Assembly: GCA_021613335.1 (NCBI GenBank)
Contig: JAJTWR010000477.1
Location: forward strand, 118,501 to 182,500
Length of the DNA stretch: 64,000 nt
Source of the DNA: Whitmania pigra
Taxonomy: Eukaryota; Annelida; Clitellata; Hirudinida; Haemopidae
Direction of reading: 5' to 3'
Each line of letters begins with the position of its first letter. The first letter of the stretch is position 1. Of the stretch, positions 35,171 through 47,276 are shown piece by piece. Below the pieces are notes generated by a model, which had not been told where the DNA came from, did no database searches, and saw nothing but the letters and a program-made list of their open reading frames with translations. The translations under genes were made by a program, and so were the position numbers.

Positions 35171-35832
35171 CCTTGAAGAAATGAAATGGAAAAACGCAGT
35201 TTGCGAATGTCCTCGCTTTATGGACTAATCGGTTGCTAGGAGATTTTAGTAAATAAAAACCAGAACAATGAATGACTAATTACATTTAGATAACTTAGAT
35301 TATTTCAACAGTTTTTTATTTATTTATTATTATTATTATCATCACCAAATTATTATGCTTAATACAAGTAATAACCTTTACTGTTAATGATAGAAACCCT
35401 TAAGGATTCGTGGGATTATTTGAGATTAATACGTTTATGACAAATGTTCTTTTTGGTTTGTTGGATCAGAATTTTGAAATAAACGAATTCAAAACCCTAA
35501 ACAAAAATCTTGCTTTAAGACCTTTGCTATTAATATCGGCGCTTTTGAAATGCACTTGGAGTTAAAAAAACAGAATTATTCTTATAAGCTGAGTCAGGAA
35601 TTTCCAAAATTGCTGTTTTCTACAAAATTGTGAATAAACTTAGCTTGAATAATTTGGCATATTGGTCAATGATTATGAAAATGTTATTTAAAATTGTTGA
35701 TTACTTTTCAAGGTGTGGTATGTCATTTAGTATATCATTTATCGTCAATTTATAGCATGAAGATATAGTTTATTACATGTTCTGCACGAGGTTATTTGGG
35801 TTGAAGAACATTTTTGTGAGAATTTGTAATTA
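35171..35832. repeat. Duplicated 5' flank segment, copy 1
   Basis: Matches 49,798-50,483, starting in the 5' leader of the paralog 10 A exon ('ccttgaagaaatgaaatgg') and running through the upstream DNA. A shorter third copy is at 52,283-52,415. The copy here is no longer attached to an A exon. Confidence 0.9.
35590..35605. promoter_or_regulatory. AP-1 site abutting a kB-like half
   Basis: TGAGTCA followed directly by GGAATTTCC; one G shorter than the copies at 19,578 and 38,854. It lies in the duplicated 5' flank that also precedes paralog 10. Confidence 0.35.
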
Positions 35833-35865
35833 TAATTTCATTAATTAATAATTTTCCCAGTTTAT

Positions 35866-36030
35866 ATAAATTAACTGTGAAACTTGCATAAAAGGAGTGC
35901 TGCTGATATTCATTAAGCAGGTGAGTGTCGACCAATTCAATTCAAGCAAACTTTATTTTGCTACAATTAATCTGAATAATCTCTAGGGAATTAATCATTT
36001 TCTGAATTAATTTCCCGGAATCAGGCGCCT
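35866..36030 (-). other. Relic of the 3' end of a paralog 10-like gene
   Basis: The stretch resembles 46,921-47,180, the region just 3' of paralog 10 ('aaattaactgtgaaacttgc', 'attaagcaggt'). Its last 30 bases resemble the terminal exon of paralog 11 (shared 'aatcaggcgcctg'). It extends the 35,171-35,832 duplication, which suggests a larger block was copied and then lost its middle. Confidence 0.5.
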
Positions 36031-36534
36031 GTTGTTGGGTCTTTGTAACAATAACCAGTTGAACAGAAAACTTTATTGGCGGTCAAATATTCAGGAACAG
36101 AAACGAGAACCGAAATATCGCTGATGGCTACCAAGTACGTAATCTCACCAACTCGCAATCCCTATCGTACAACAACCGTATCAACTCCGTAAACTTGTAG
36201 AACTCAAACAAAAACTAGTTTATGAGCCCGAACTATAGTTTGGACATTGAAAAATAATGTTGTTAAGCCGCAATATATTTACCGTATCTCTATAATCTAT
36301 ATAATATTTCGGTCTTATTGCTGTTATTATTTTTACGCTAATTCCTAAATTGGCTTGCTCCATATTATTTAATTTGCTTTAAGCATCTGAAATTGAATAA
36401 TAACTCAATAACTTTTAATGCTACACAACACACACGCAAGTTTAGTTTGCTGGGACCAAACTCGTTTTCATTCAGCAATTTAAGTAAGTATTGAGGTTTG
36501 TTTACCCGTCATTTGGAATAAAAAGCTTTAACGG

Positions 36535-37929
36535 TTATTTAGCTTTGGCGGAAGTGATTGCTAATTTAGGTGTCTTTGAGGTGTCTCTCAATTCCTGCAG
36601 TTTTTTATCAATAGTTTTAATTTTCTTTTTTTTCTCAGTTAATTTTGATCTCACAACTTCCAGAGCATTCCTGATATCTTCGGCCTTATCTGGACAACAA
36701 GATAGATTATTGTTATAAATTACTAATCTTTTCTAACAAATTATTGTTTAGAATATTGTTAGCTTATTATTTAAGAATAATGACAATTTTATGTTTAAAT
36801 TATTTGTTCGGAGACATGAAAGAAGAAGAACTGCAATCACTCACTTCCACCTACAGTTACCAAACTAAATCCAAGCAACTTTAGATCAAATAGGGAATCA
36901 CAATTGCCCTTTGCCATCTCAATTTCTTGTTTCTCCAGTTTTGTGCATTCGTTTATCAATTGAGATTTTTCATTTACTAGACTGTTCCAATGTGTGTCTC
37001 TTTCCTTCAACTGAAATTTTTGATCCTCATGTCTTCGTTCTGCTTCATATTGTTTGTAGGACTTTATTTCTTCGTCTTTTTCCTTGTCATCTGAACAAAA
37101 GTTAACTGAAGGTTAAAAAAGTTATGTGAATGGTCAACTAATTTTAAAGATAGATTTTTATGAAGCAGACTCAAGTAAATTGTGTTAAATTAAAATCACT
37201 GAATTAAAATTAATTGAAATTAAATAAATGAAAGCAATTAAGATATATGTTATTATCATGCTGGAATACGAAATGCTTATTATTATTAAAAAATTAAAAT
37301 TATCATTGTTTAGTTGCTTGTAATATACTTGTAATAAACATTTTTAATAAACGGTCAATTTGAAATTAACATAAAATGATTATTTGCATGTCCGATTTAA
37401 GATATTCTCTTAATTTAAACTAAGCATTACGTCGTCGAATGTATTGTTCAATTTTCGATATTTCCATTCCAGTCAGAGAAGTTTCTTTTTTCATATTCGG
37501 GATATCTATGATAAAGATATCCTGTCCACTATAAACACCATAATCTATCAGGGAATTTTCAATTTCATTCACTCTCTCCTCAGGGGTGCCGTAGAAAATA
37601 TCTGTCAAAACTTGATGTAATGTCTTGGATTCTGTAACAAATGTAAATACATGTTTATGAAAAATATAAAAATTCACATATAGCAAGACTTTACTGGGAT
37701 TTGTTGAAACATCAAACAACTTCTTCATTTCAATTTCTGTGAAGCTTTCCGTTTCTTTTAATGAATTTTCATTTAAATATCTCAAATCCAACGCATTACT
37801 AATACCTAAATTCTTAAGTTCATCAATCATTTTTAAGTACTCAGCTTCCTCTTTATCTTCGAAGACTTCCATCAGAAGTTCTTTTAAATCTTTCACACGA
37901 GAGGAAGATCTAGTAATCGATTCCGCCAT
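36535..37929 (-). CDS. Array family paralog 8 (A-B-C-T), compact and intact
   Basis: Exons on the minus strand are A 37929-37695 (starts MAESITRSSSRVKDLKELL), B 37631-37431 (GTPEERVNEIENSL), C 37090-36845 (D-D-K-E-K-D-E-E-I-K) and T 36689-36535 (stop TAA). Lengths 235, 201, 246 and 155 give 278 residues without a lesion. Donors are GTAAAG, GTAATG and GTGAGT. The A exon is longer than usual, with a 12-residue basic/serine extension before the domain. The ATG was chosen because it leads directly into that extension; an upstream in-frame ATG at 38,019 would add about 30 residues and is less likely. The coiled-coil exon ends L-L-G-F-S-L-V-T-V-G-G. This is the simplest complete architecture and a good reference for the family. 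Confidence 0.75.
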
Positions 37930-38448
37930 TGGTTTTACAATTGAGGATTTTTCTAAGACGATTAACGTGCTGAAATATAAAGAACAAAATTTCAATTGCA
38001 TTCTTGGACGAAAAGTCAATGAATAGTTTTAGCAGTGAAACTGCATGTTCATGGGATATCTGAGCCTGTGAATATTTTCATACTAGTGTCCTACTTAATA
38101 ATAGTAATGTATTTAATAAATAAATGTATGTAATATTCTCCATCGGATATTTTATTATTTAAAGCTGAATTTTTTAAATACTACCTTTTGGTAAAGCGAG
38201 AGTAGATTACCTGCAGCAGTAATGCCAATCAAAGTAATTCTTCCAACAATAAGGAAGGTCCTCCAAGCTAGATGTTGGTCCACGAGTCAGATTATGTATG
38301 CGCAAAATTATACGAAAGACGTCGGTAAATCTCAGATATCATCCGAATTTGTAGCGAATCAATAACTTTCTAAAGTCTAGGAAAATATGTAGTCAGCCAT
38401 CACTACTGTATGCTATTTGCGTGATTAAATATTATGTAACCTTAGGGT

Positions 38449-38920
38449 CTGACGCAAAGAATAATCTGATTACTTTTGGAAAATTTTTGAATCAGCAACG
38501 AGTGATGCTATATTTAGACCAGAGCCGCGAGTGAAAATGGAAAATCCCAATATTAAACTTTGAGCCATAGAAATAAGTGATCTTATTTTGGAAAGCCGGG
38601 CAGTAATTATGATTAAGCATCAGTCAGATTTAGATACGTTACTTTAAATGCTAAATAAATGCAAAATATTCGTATATTTGACATTTATAACAATTCTGTA
38701 TATTCAAATTTATATATTGTAGTTTTAACTAAAGGGTTATGATGCACTTACCAAACAAATTTTCGAAGTTTGGAAATTGTTGTCAAGTTTTGTTTTATTG
38801 ATAATCGGTAGATTTAAAGGCAGAATAATAAATTGAGGTTGCCGTGTTTACGCTGAGTCAGGGAATTTCCCAAATCGTTTCTTCGTTTTCTGCAAAACTG
38901 CTAATATTACCATTATATGT
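38449..38920. repeat. Duplicated upstream-type segment, copy 2
   Basis: Matches 19,180-19,640. Here it lies about 0.5-1.0 kb upstream of paralog 8, so it is probably the natural upstream region of a family member, and the copy at 19 kb is the displaced one. Confidence 0.8.
38854..38871. promoter_or_regulatory. AP-1 site abutting a perfect palindromic kB site
   Basis: TGAGTCA is followed directly by GGGAATTTCCC, an exact palindromic kB site. It is about 925 bases upstream of the paralog 8 start. Of all copies this is the best match to both consensus sites. Confidence 0.45.
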
Positions 38921-39113
38921 TACAAATTTATTTTCAGGTTTAAGATAGAGAACTTATACTAATTTATTAATATTATTTAGTTTATTAAACAGTTTTTAAG
39001 AATTTCACAAATATTATGCAATTTTTGCATATAATTAAATATGTTTAATTTAAAATTACTAGAATTACTTTACCATAATTTCTCCGACATCTTAGTGCGC
39101 CCGCATGGACTAA

Positions 39114-39195
39114 TGGTCTCTCATGATGGCAGCGCGGAATCGAACCCTGTTGCGGGTGCACCGTTCTAATCACTTAGCTATGCAACGGACGTCAA
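39114..39195 (-). repeat. tRNA-derived SINE head, family 1 (inverted copy)
   Basis: On the minus strand it reads ACGTCCGTTGCATAGC, then a box A like TAGCTAAGTGATTAGAACGG and a box B like GGGTTCGATTCC, matching the copy at 8,246-8,318. The downstream body is not clear. Confidence 0.6.
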
Positions 39196-39199
39196 AGAA

Positions 39200-40915
39200 A
39201 CAGTCATTCTGACATCTCATTCACTCTCCGTCCACAAGTAATAGATCCATAGCCACAATTCAATGGATTTAAATAAAATATGGGTTGTTTAGAGAGCGGG
39301 ATACTAATTCCTTGTTATCAACCCTTGAGCGGTCATAATGTTGCATTTTTACATTCATGTTTATTTCTTATTCTGCATAATAAAAGAAAAACAAATATAT
39401 GTAAAATAAATTACAGGTCCAATCGTCATACCTTTCTATGTTTTCTAGATAAATGAACAACACTTGGGTAACGTTTAAAGAGACTCCAAAGGAATTGCTT
39501 GATAATGAAATTTCAGTATTCATCATTTGGTGCCACTCGGCCTGTCCAAGCATCAGTTGAAGAGCCACCTTTTCAAGACAATCCATGAACCTTTGGCGCC
39601 TCTGAGGCTTAAGCTTAAGACGCCATATAAATGAGTTGTTGTTACTAATATTAATTATTCTTAACTCCAACATATCCTTCCATCATTTCCCAGATGACAC
39701 AAGTCTTTTCTCTATCCTCTCCAGCCATAGCATCTCAGATCAACTCGAGTATCTGCATATTGAAAATAGTGGTGAAGAATTTAAGCACAGATCTTTCTTT
39801 AATGGTCTTAATGATCTTAAATTCTACACATATGCCACTTCTCCCGTATCTCTAACCAGTCTATAATTTATCTGCTAATATCTAATCGACTAAATTGAAA
39901 TCGCCCACGAACGATTTACAAAATTCATTTCTACCGCTTGAGGCGTTCGTTAAGCGAGTATCACGGTATAGTATTTCTATTGTGTCGTTGGTAATGCGGG
40001 TTTTAAACCTTTTTTTATGGCTATTCCATTAACAAATTGAAATAACAAGTGGCCGCTGTGCCAATTGTCGACAAAAAAAAAACGAACCACATTTAAAGAG
40101 TTAAAATGCAAAATCAAAAAATTGAATATCTAGTTATATTTATATCTTTAAAGAAGACAATAATTATTTCGATAAAGATTTTGTATGTTAACACAACTAA
40201 ACCAAATTACTTCTTTTTTTTTTAATTTGTTTAGATTTTATTAAACCAAAATGACATTAAATACAGTTACAGACCCTCATAACTACAAACATAATCACAA
40301 ATTTAAACAATGTTGTTTATTTATCCACAAATGTTGAGATTAGATCTTTTTTCTTCTTGCTACGTTTCGGTTAACAAAATTTGTAAAAGGAAAAGTTAAT
40401 ATATAATATAATAACTTGTTAATATGTAATGTAACGCCATGTTAATATACATTACAATGTCAAGCATTTATTATAATCGATAATTAGATGCTGCACCATA
40501 ACGCTTAATAAATAATCATTTCATCAAATTTCCGAGAATCATTTCAATTCTAATCATGAGGACATTTTTTACATTTGAATATCATTGACACGCGTGAAAA
40601 TTCAAAGCTTGCTTATGCAAGAAGAAAAATGCTAAACATGCATTATGATTAATAAACTCTAATAGATTTTTTGTCTATTTTAAAAGTAACACGAATTTCG
40701 CAGACATGCGTTAATATTAATAAAGCGAATTGTTTTTAAAAGTGACATCGACAATACAAAAATAAGCATCAATTGGCTAAAATGTGTTAGAACATTTCAA
40801 ATGTAAGTCCTAAAAAGTTTTCTAAAATAGTTTTAGTGAATTGAAGCAAAAATCTTAATAAGTAGAGTAACTTTAATCTTCTGGTGGAAATGTTCCCAAA
40901 AGTCCCAACTCACCG
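39200..40915. other. Gene-free spacer between paralogs 8 and 9
   Basis: No coding feature with support was found. Short open frames near 39,370-39,870 on both strands show no domain and no family motif. A long T-rich tract is at about 40,211. Confidence 0.4.
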
Positions 40916-42137
40916 TTACTTAAATTCGTTTCTCGTAGACTCCTTGGATGTCATTTCTGTGATTATTTTATCTATTTCTTTCAATCTATTCCTTTTCATT
41001 TGCAATAATTTACTCATTTCATCAAACTCATCTTTGCTTTTTTTCTTCTCAGTTTCACCTGTTGAGATGTCAATTAAATTAAAATAATTGCATAATTGCA
41101 ATAATTGATTATTAGTTGACTAACTGTAACCGTAACCAAAGTATCCCTTGTAGGATTCTACTTCTGTAGCCGTTTTATTTAATCGAATGCAATCTTTTTC
41201 CAGTTTTGGTAACTCATCCAGCAGACTTTTCTTCTCCTCAATTAAAGATTGACAATGCTGTTTACTTATTTTTGATTTTGAATTGATTTCCAGTATCTTA
41301 GCTTCCTTTTTTGTTTCGGCTTCCAGCAAATTTGTTTGCTCCCGCTTCAACTGTAGTTCTCCACGCATTTGAAGTTCTAATATTTCTTGTTGTTTTAACC
41401 TCTTGAGTTCCATTATTTCCAGTTCTTTTCTTTCTTTACATTCAGTTCGCTTCAAATCCTCTTCCGCCTTAAGGTTCATTATTTCGATTTCATCTTTCGC
41501 CTTAAGTTGCATCAAGTCCCTTTCTTCTTTTACCTGTCTAACTGCTGTTATGTCTTCATATCTTTCTCTATTGTCTGAATAGGAAAGTTCAAAAAAATAA
41601 ACTTTAAAAACTAAAGTTTTCTCTTGAATGTAACTCAAATTATATGTCATTAATAAATTGTAAAACAAATTTGATGTCGGAATTAATGCAAAATCATCGC
41701 TCAACATTACTGTAAAATTTACCTAATGAAAAAAAAAATTCAAAACTTAAGAAATTCTGTCAACGTAACTTTATTATTTTATAACTACTGAAGGTACAAT
41801 TAATTAAGTCATTATTCATAGACCAAATTACATTTTCGAATATGTTCTTCCAATTTGAGAATTTCGATTTCTGAAAAGATTTGCTTTTCTCGAAAATTGT
41901 TAGTATCAGCAACCAGCACATCCCATCCCGAATATATTTGTTCAGTGTTTAAAATTTGTTCAATTTCATTCAGTCTACTTTCAGGTGTGTCCGAATATAT
42001 TTGCTTCAAAACATATTTCAAATTTTCTGCAGATAGAAAACACCATTGCTTGTCATCAAATATTTCCAGCACATTTTACTTACTTGATTTTTCTAATTCC
42101 CTTTCCCTCATAATTTTCTCGTAATGCTCCAAATTGT
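40916..42137 (-). CDS. Array family paralog 9, long-form exons (L-B-C-T)
   Basis: Exons on the minus strand are L 42137-42084 (DNLEHYEKIMRERELEKS), B 42026-41832 (DTPESRLNEIEQIL), C 41574-41125 (DNRERYEDI start) and T 41058-40916 (stop TAA). All are open and in phase 1 (54, 195, 450, 143). Joined to A-B-L at 44095-43402 and skipping the E-S-H-stop exon, the long protein would be 431 residues. The coiled coil has several L-K-A-E/D-E repeats and ends G-Y-F-G-Y-G-Y before a GTTAGT donor. The intron upstream of L is within the recent duplication and holds a SINE. No separate promoter or A exon for this exon set was seen. Confidence 0.7.
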
Positions 42138-42906
42138 CTGAATAAATTAAAATTTAAAAAAATTAGAAAAATGACATTATGGTTCGTAACAAATCTTTTA
42201 TAATGTCGTTATCGTTGTAATATTGTTAAACATTTAATATGGTTCAAAAACATTTTTTTTAATTCGATGTTTTGATTTTGTTTATTTTATGGAAAACAGA
42301 ATTTGTTCAAATTGTGGATGTGTGGAGTTATTGAGAGGATGCTCAATCAAATCACTGTTAATGGTGAACTTGGATAAAAGATGCTCATAGTACTGTGATG
42401 ACGTAAGCATTAAATAATAATAATTAATACTTATAGATGTGTAATAGAGTGCTAAAAATGCTTAATTGACAATTAATTTTAATTCGTTGATGCCAATTTG
42501 ATCAAAAAATTAAATTTTAAGAATAATTTTAATTTTGGAAATTTTGACCTCATTAAGCGACTAATAAATATTAATATATTTAACTGAAAATTAGCACATT
42601 TACTATGTATCGTAACAAAAAACGCTTCGGAGAATGGGCAATTTTAAATGTTAACAAAACTTTTAGTTCATACATTTGAGTGGAACCCTAATACATATAT
42701 GTTTAAATATATAGTATATAGTATATATGTTTAAATATGCCTACATGTTATAGATATATATAGACATATATAAATATAAATAAAGATAATGCTTAACTAG
42801 GTATGTAGATGTACCTTTTTATAAGTGTGCTATTATTGTTCGTAATAATCACTGAGATAAACATTTAGCGTGACAAGAAATCCTAAATATTAAGGTTATT
42901 ATGTTA
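42052..42906. repeat. Recent 855-bp duplication, copy 2
   Basis: Second copy of 33,511-34,366. It begins in the short intron between B (42026) and L (42084) and is cut at its right end by the SINE. Confidence 0.9.
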
Positions 42907-43083
42907 TTGGCGTGCAGGTTAGCCGAATGGGTTACGTGCCTGCATACGGCGGTAATGGCAACAGTCGTAATGTGTCGTGTTCGAAACCCAGCCTGCACTG
43001 CCACAAGCGCAAGGGAAGGAGCGCTATATAAATGGTTACAAGAAGCGCCTCTGACGCTATGCATATGGCGCTATATAAATGAA
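42907..43083 (+). repeat. tRNA-derived SINE, family 2, nearly complete
   Basis: The head resembles a class II (Leu/Ser type) tRNA. GTGCAGG pairs with CCTGCAC, box A is like TTAGCCGAATGGGTTACGTG, and box B is GTGTTCGAAACCC. The tail has a repeated 'gcgctatataaatg'. Tail remnants lie at about 10,720 and 21,530, and a diverged copy is at 58,540. A true tRNA gene is unlikely because of the repeats and tail. Confidence 0.75.
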
Positions 43084-43126
43084 GTTACAATTTGTTTTTT
43101 TGTTAATATTTAATAATTAAAGACTT

Positions 43127-44095
43127 CTAATGACTTTCTTCCAGGTAGCTTTCAATTTTTGAAATTTCGATATCTGCGAGTATTTTTTCTCTTTTGAATT
43201 TGTCAATATCAATGTAAACCAGATGTTTTTCTGCGGTGATGTCTTGATTTTTCAAAATTTCTTCAATTTTTGAGATTCTGCTTACATCGGCTCCACTAAA
43301 GATTTCATATAAAGCTGGGGTAAGATCTGTAAAAATGCATAAGACATTGAAATATATGCTTAAAATAGTGTTTAATATTGTTTGAGCCTGTGACAACGCA
43401 CCTGATTCTTTCAATTTTTGTTTCACCATAATTTCTTCGTAATATCTGTTGTTGTCTATGCATTATGGAAATTAGAATAGTTTATTTAAAAAAGTTCTAT
43501 TGAAAGTTCCTCTAAACTTAGCTTTCTGTAGATATTTCTATTCACTAAGCTTACATGTTCTAATGAAATATATTAAATATTAATATAAGAAATATTTATA
43601 ACTATTACAAAAAAAATTTACATTATCATTACATTTTTGAAGAAAATTCTCAATCTTCAAAAATTCGTTTTCTGAAAAAAAAAGTTCTTTCCTCATTTCT
43701 ATGATGTTGATGACTAAAATATCTTTTCGCACGTATATTTCCCGTTCATTCAAAAATATTTTAATTTCTCTTATTCTTTTCTCGGGAGTGCCATCAAATA
43801 TTTCGTTCAAAACATCGTCCAGTGTTTCGATTTCTGCGAGAATACGTTAATGTTTTAATTAATAAGCATTCATTGCTGCAACTTGTAACAACTTACCAAA
43901 TTTTGTTAAGTGATCAGTCAGCCTTTTAATCTCAATTCGACTAAAAGCTTCAAGTTCTTTGATACTTTCTTCATCCAAGTATTTCAGATCAGATACGGAA
44001 TCAAAACCTAGACGCTTCATATTATCAATCATTTTGGAATATCTTTCGTCATCTTTCATTGGAAAAACTTTCAGTATAAAATCTTTCAAATCCAT
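43127..44095 (-). CDS. Array family paralog 9, short form (A-B-L-B-stop)
   Basis: Exons on the minus strand are A 44095-43897 (MDLKDFILKVFPMKDD), B 43833-43633 (GTPEKRIREIKIFL), L 43455-43402 and last B 43326-43127 ending Y-L-E-E-S-H-TAG. Lengths 199, 201, 54 and 200 give 217 residues without a lesion. Donors are GTAAGT, GTAATG and GTGCGT. An upstream in-frame ATG at 44,131 would add 12 residues; the family start Met-Asp-Leu is preferred. The layout is the same as in paralog 3. It is the best intact example of the short product together with an intact long-form exon set downstream. Confidence 0.75.
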
Positions 44096-44131
44096 TTTAA
44101 TTAATGGATTGATTTTAACTGTATAAGACAT

Positions 44132-47100
44132 TTTTTAAACATTTTATTTCTGAAAGATGGGCTTTTTATGTTTATTTATAAAGAAACCTTTTGTTATATT
44201 AATAATACTATCTACTCATCTGTACTCTAAGTTCAATTCTTTCGACACTCAAAAACAATTTTATAAATCTGAAACCGTTAATAATTTTTATTTTAATGTA
44301 AATCCATTTGTATGTGCGTTTATATGTTTTAGAATTTTATTTTTTTATTTGCCCAGTTTTTTGCGATTAAATCAATAACGAACATTCAATGTTAAAAGTT
44401 GTTTTTATTATTTACTACATTTACAATTTATGGCTCAAACTGTCTAATCTTTTTGTTCATTCAGCTAATTAACTATATAATGCGTAATACCAATCAATTA
44501 CCACAACATTTTAAAAGAAAATTATTAACAAACATTATTGAACATTCATCATCACCCATACTCTAAAAACAATTTCCATATGACGACTGACTTTCATATC
44601 TTATCACTGGTTGTTGAAACAGATGCCACTTCAAAATGTCAAAAACCATGTTCAAAAAAATATAAAAATGCACCTTTTTTCGATTATTTAAAAGGTTATT
44701 ACTAGAAAACAAACTTATCAAAAATTAATGTTCTATCATATTGAAATAACCCGATACTCAAATCCTCATCATGATTGTTCATTTTTAATAACTAAATATT
44801 TACTCAATAAACTTACTCTAAAGTTTGCAAGTTTACGGACCCCGGTTTATTTCAATATTATATATTATTTCATTACATAGGCCAATGTTCGTGGCACAAA
44901 ACAAATTTCTTGAGATACTTTTGCCGGAAGGGCTTTACTGAGTTCATTTTATCTGACCTATTGGACGTTACATTGCATATGTTTGCATCGATAACAATAT
45001 TTAATTAAGCACTCACTTTTCCTCGGTCTGGAAACGATTCTTAATGAAGAATTCCTATCGAAAAACGATTTGATCAAATATTTTAATGGCAAAAATGTTG
45101 CTGGCTCACAAAATTCCCATCTGACTAAGAATTTTTAAACCCTAATAATTTATTTGATCATCAGAACAGATAGTTTCAGCCGCTTTTATGAATAAGGTCG
45201 AAACCTGCTATTGTCTGCGTTATAATACTGTGCAGAAGACAATTCAAATAACTAAAAATACAATCCCAAGATAAATCTGCAAGAGATTCATGCAAGTATA
45301 GGAGATAGGAATTTTACTGTCGATAGCACGAACTGCCTGAAACAATTGGGCACTACCTGTCGATTCGTAGCCATTATCACCTTCATGTCAACATTAATCC
45401 TTTCTATGAAATCATCATATTTCTTTATTTTTTAATATTATTTTGTAAAATAAAATTTTTGCATTTGAAAGCATATCATCTCTCAATTTGTTCGTATCAA
45501 TGTTGAAAATATCTTTATTTTAAAAAAAAAAATCTATTTTTTGATTACTTCAAACATTTTTTTGCAATTTTTCATCAAGAATGTCAATGAATATTTCTAA
45601 TTTATATATATTATAAATTTTTAAGAAAGTATCTTAAACATATTTATTAATTTAACGATTTCGACAGATAACCTTATATCAGTAAATTCTAGTAATTCTG
45701 ACAAGTTCAATGTTTTGCTAATTATTGTTATGATTAAAGCAATCTTTAAATCCAATAGCCTCACTAAAAATTTTATTGAATTATTTAATGTATATTTATA
45801 TTTAAGGCAAATACTCCTAATTATCTTAATTAAATCTGAACTGCGACTTTAAAAATAATGTAGTTAGTAAACGAATATTATAAATTTTAAAATTAATTAG
45901 CACATCATATTTTAAACTCTAGGAAGTTTTTGTAATTCTCCGAAAATAAAACTTTTAGTTCACCCATTGGAAGTCTTAACTTAAAACTTACAAATTTCAA
46001 ACCTCATTTTTTTTCTAGTTTCTAAAAACGTTGCTAAATCTATTTTATCAATGTATTAGTTTGTATATATACATATTGTGCTGACTGAGAAATTTTTTAA
46101 TGACAATTTTTTAACATTCTTGTTAAAAAAATATGCACGTTGATTGATTAATTTAAAATAAAATTTTTTGTGATGTTTCGAGCTCAGAAATAGTTTCATT
46201 AATTTTGCATTAGCATTCTATTTACGTATATTATTGTACAGTCTTATTAATTTTTATAAATAATTTTAATGTTAAACTGTTTTTGTTCAAGTTCTCAGCT
46301 AAGTGATCTCCACGCTTGAAATGAACTTGAATAAACTTCTGATTTTTTAGATTTTCCAAAAGTAATCAAGTGCTAGCTGAAAAATAACCCAATGACTTTT
46401 CTATTAATATTCATCGATTTAATCAATAATATATATATAAGTTAATATTTTGGTAAACTTATGAAAATGCTGAAAACATCTGGCTGAATACTATTCAAAA
46501 TTTGATAACCGAATTTATAACAGGACTTTATAACAGAATCAGTCCAACCAAAGTTATAAAATTGTTGAACATTCAGAAGAAACTTTTTTGGCAGTGCGTT
46601 AAACTAATCGCTTTGAACGTTCACCAAATGAATTCAATTCTTTATTAATACTATTAATCCGTTCTTTATTTTTAGCTGAACGTTTTGTTCATGCAGTACT
46701 GACATTGTTCCTCTTAATTTCTTTTAAATTAATTACTTATTTTCTACAAAATTTAGTTTTTCATAACATTATCGTTAGCAAAGTTATTGAAAGTTGGAAG
46801 TTGAATTCAGTTTGTTAGCTTTACATTTTTAAAAACACTGAAACAAATGCACTTGGCGGATTGTAAAGTTTAAGTAAAAAAACATTTACGTGATGATTCG
46901 CATTAGTAATTTTGCATGTGTACATAAATTAACTGTGAAACTTGCTTAAAAGAACGAATAATTTTATATCAGCAGAGAAACTAGCAATACAACAAAATAA
47001 CATTCAAATTGATGCCAGATCAAATTTTGCCAAATGGAATCAAAATTAAGTGCAGAATGAAACTCGTAATTGTGCAATGTGCTGCTGTTATTGATTAAGC

Positions 47101-47276
47101 AGGTAAATGTTAATCATTTCATTTCAAGCAACTTTACTTTGCCACAATAAATTTGGCTAATTTCTAGAGAATTAATATTACCTTAAAATAAGAATCAAAT
47201 TATTCTTTCAATTTCATATTTTTTGCTTTCAATTTGTTAGATGATGGTTAAAGATCTTTTTTCTTATCACTTTTTC
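44132..47276. other. Gene-free spacer upstream of paralog 9
   Basis: Apart from the B relic at 45,440-45,600, I see no coding feature. The part 46,921-47,180 is shared with 35,866-36,010. The phrase 'ggagataggaatttt' at about 45,300 also occurs at 35,158, at the rearrangement junction of paralog 7. Confidence 0.4.
45440..45600 (-). pseudogene. Isolated relic of a B exon
   Basis: On the minus strand, pieces in different frames read E-I-F-I-D-I-L-D-E-K-L and later F-N-I-D-T-N-K-L-R-D-D-M-L-S-N. These match the start and the I-D-T-N-x-L-R core of B domains. A poly-A-like tract and frame changes lie between them. No neighbouring exons are intact. Confidence 0.55.

Noticed and set aside
39368..39866. 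A gene pair on opposite strands
   Set aside because: Short frames with no recognisable domain, no family motif and no splice-site support.
42907..42995. A class II tRNA gene
   Set aside because: Box A, box B and acceptor pairing are present, but a repeated tail and three other diverged copies show it is a SINE.
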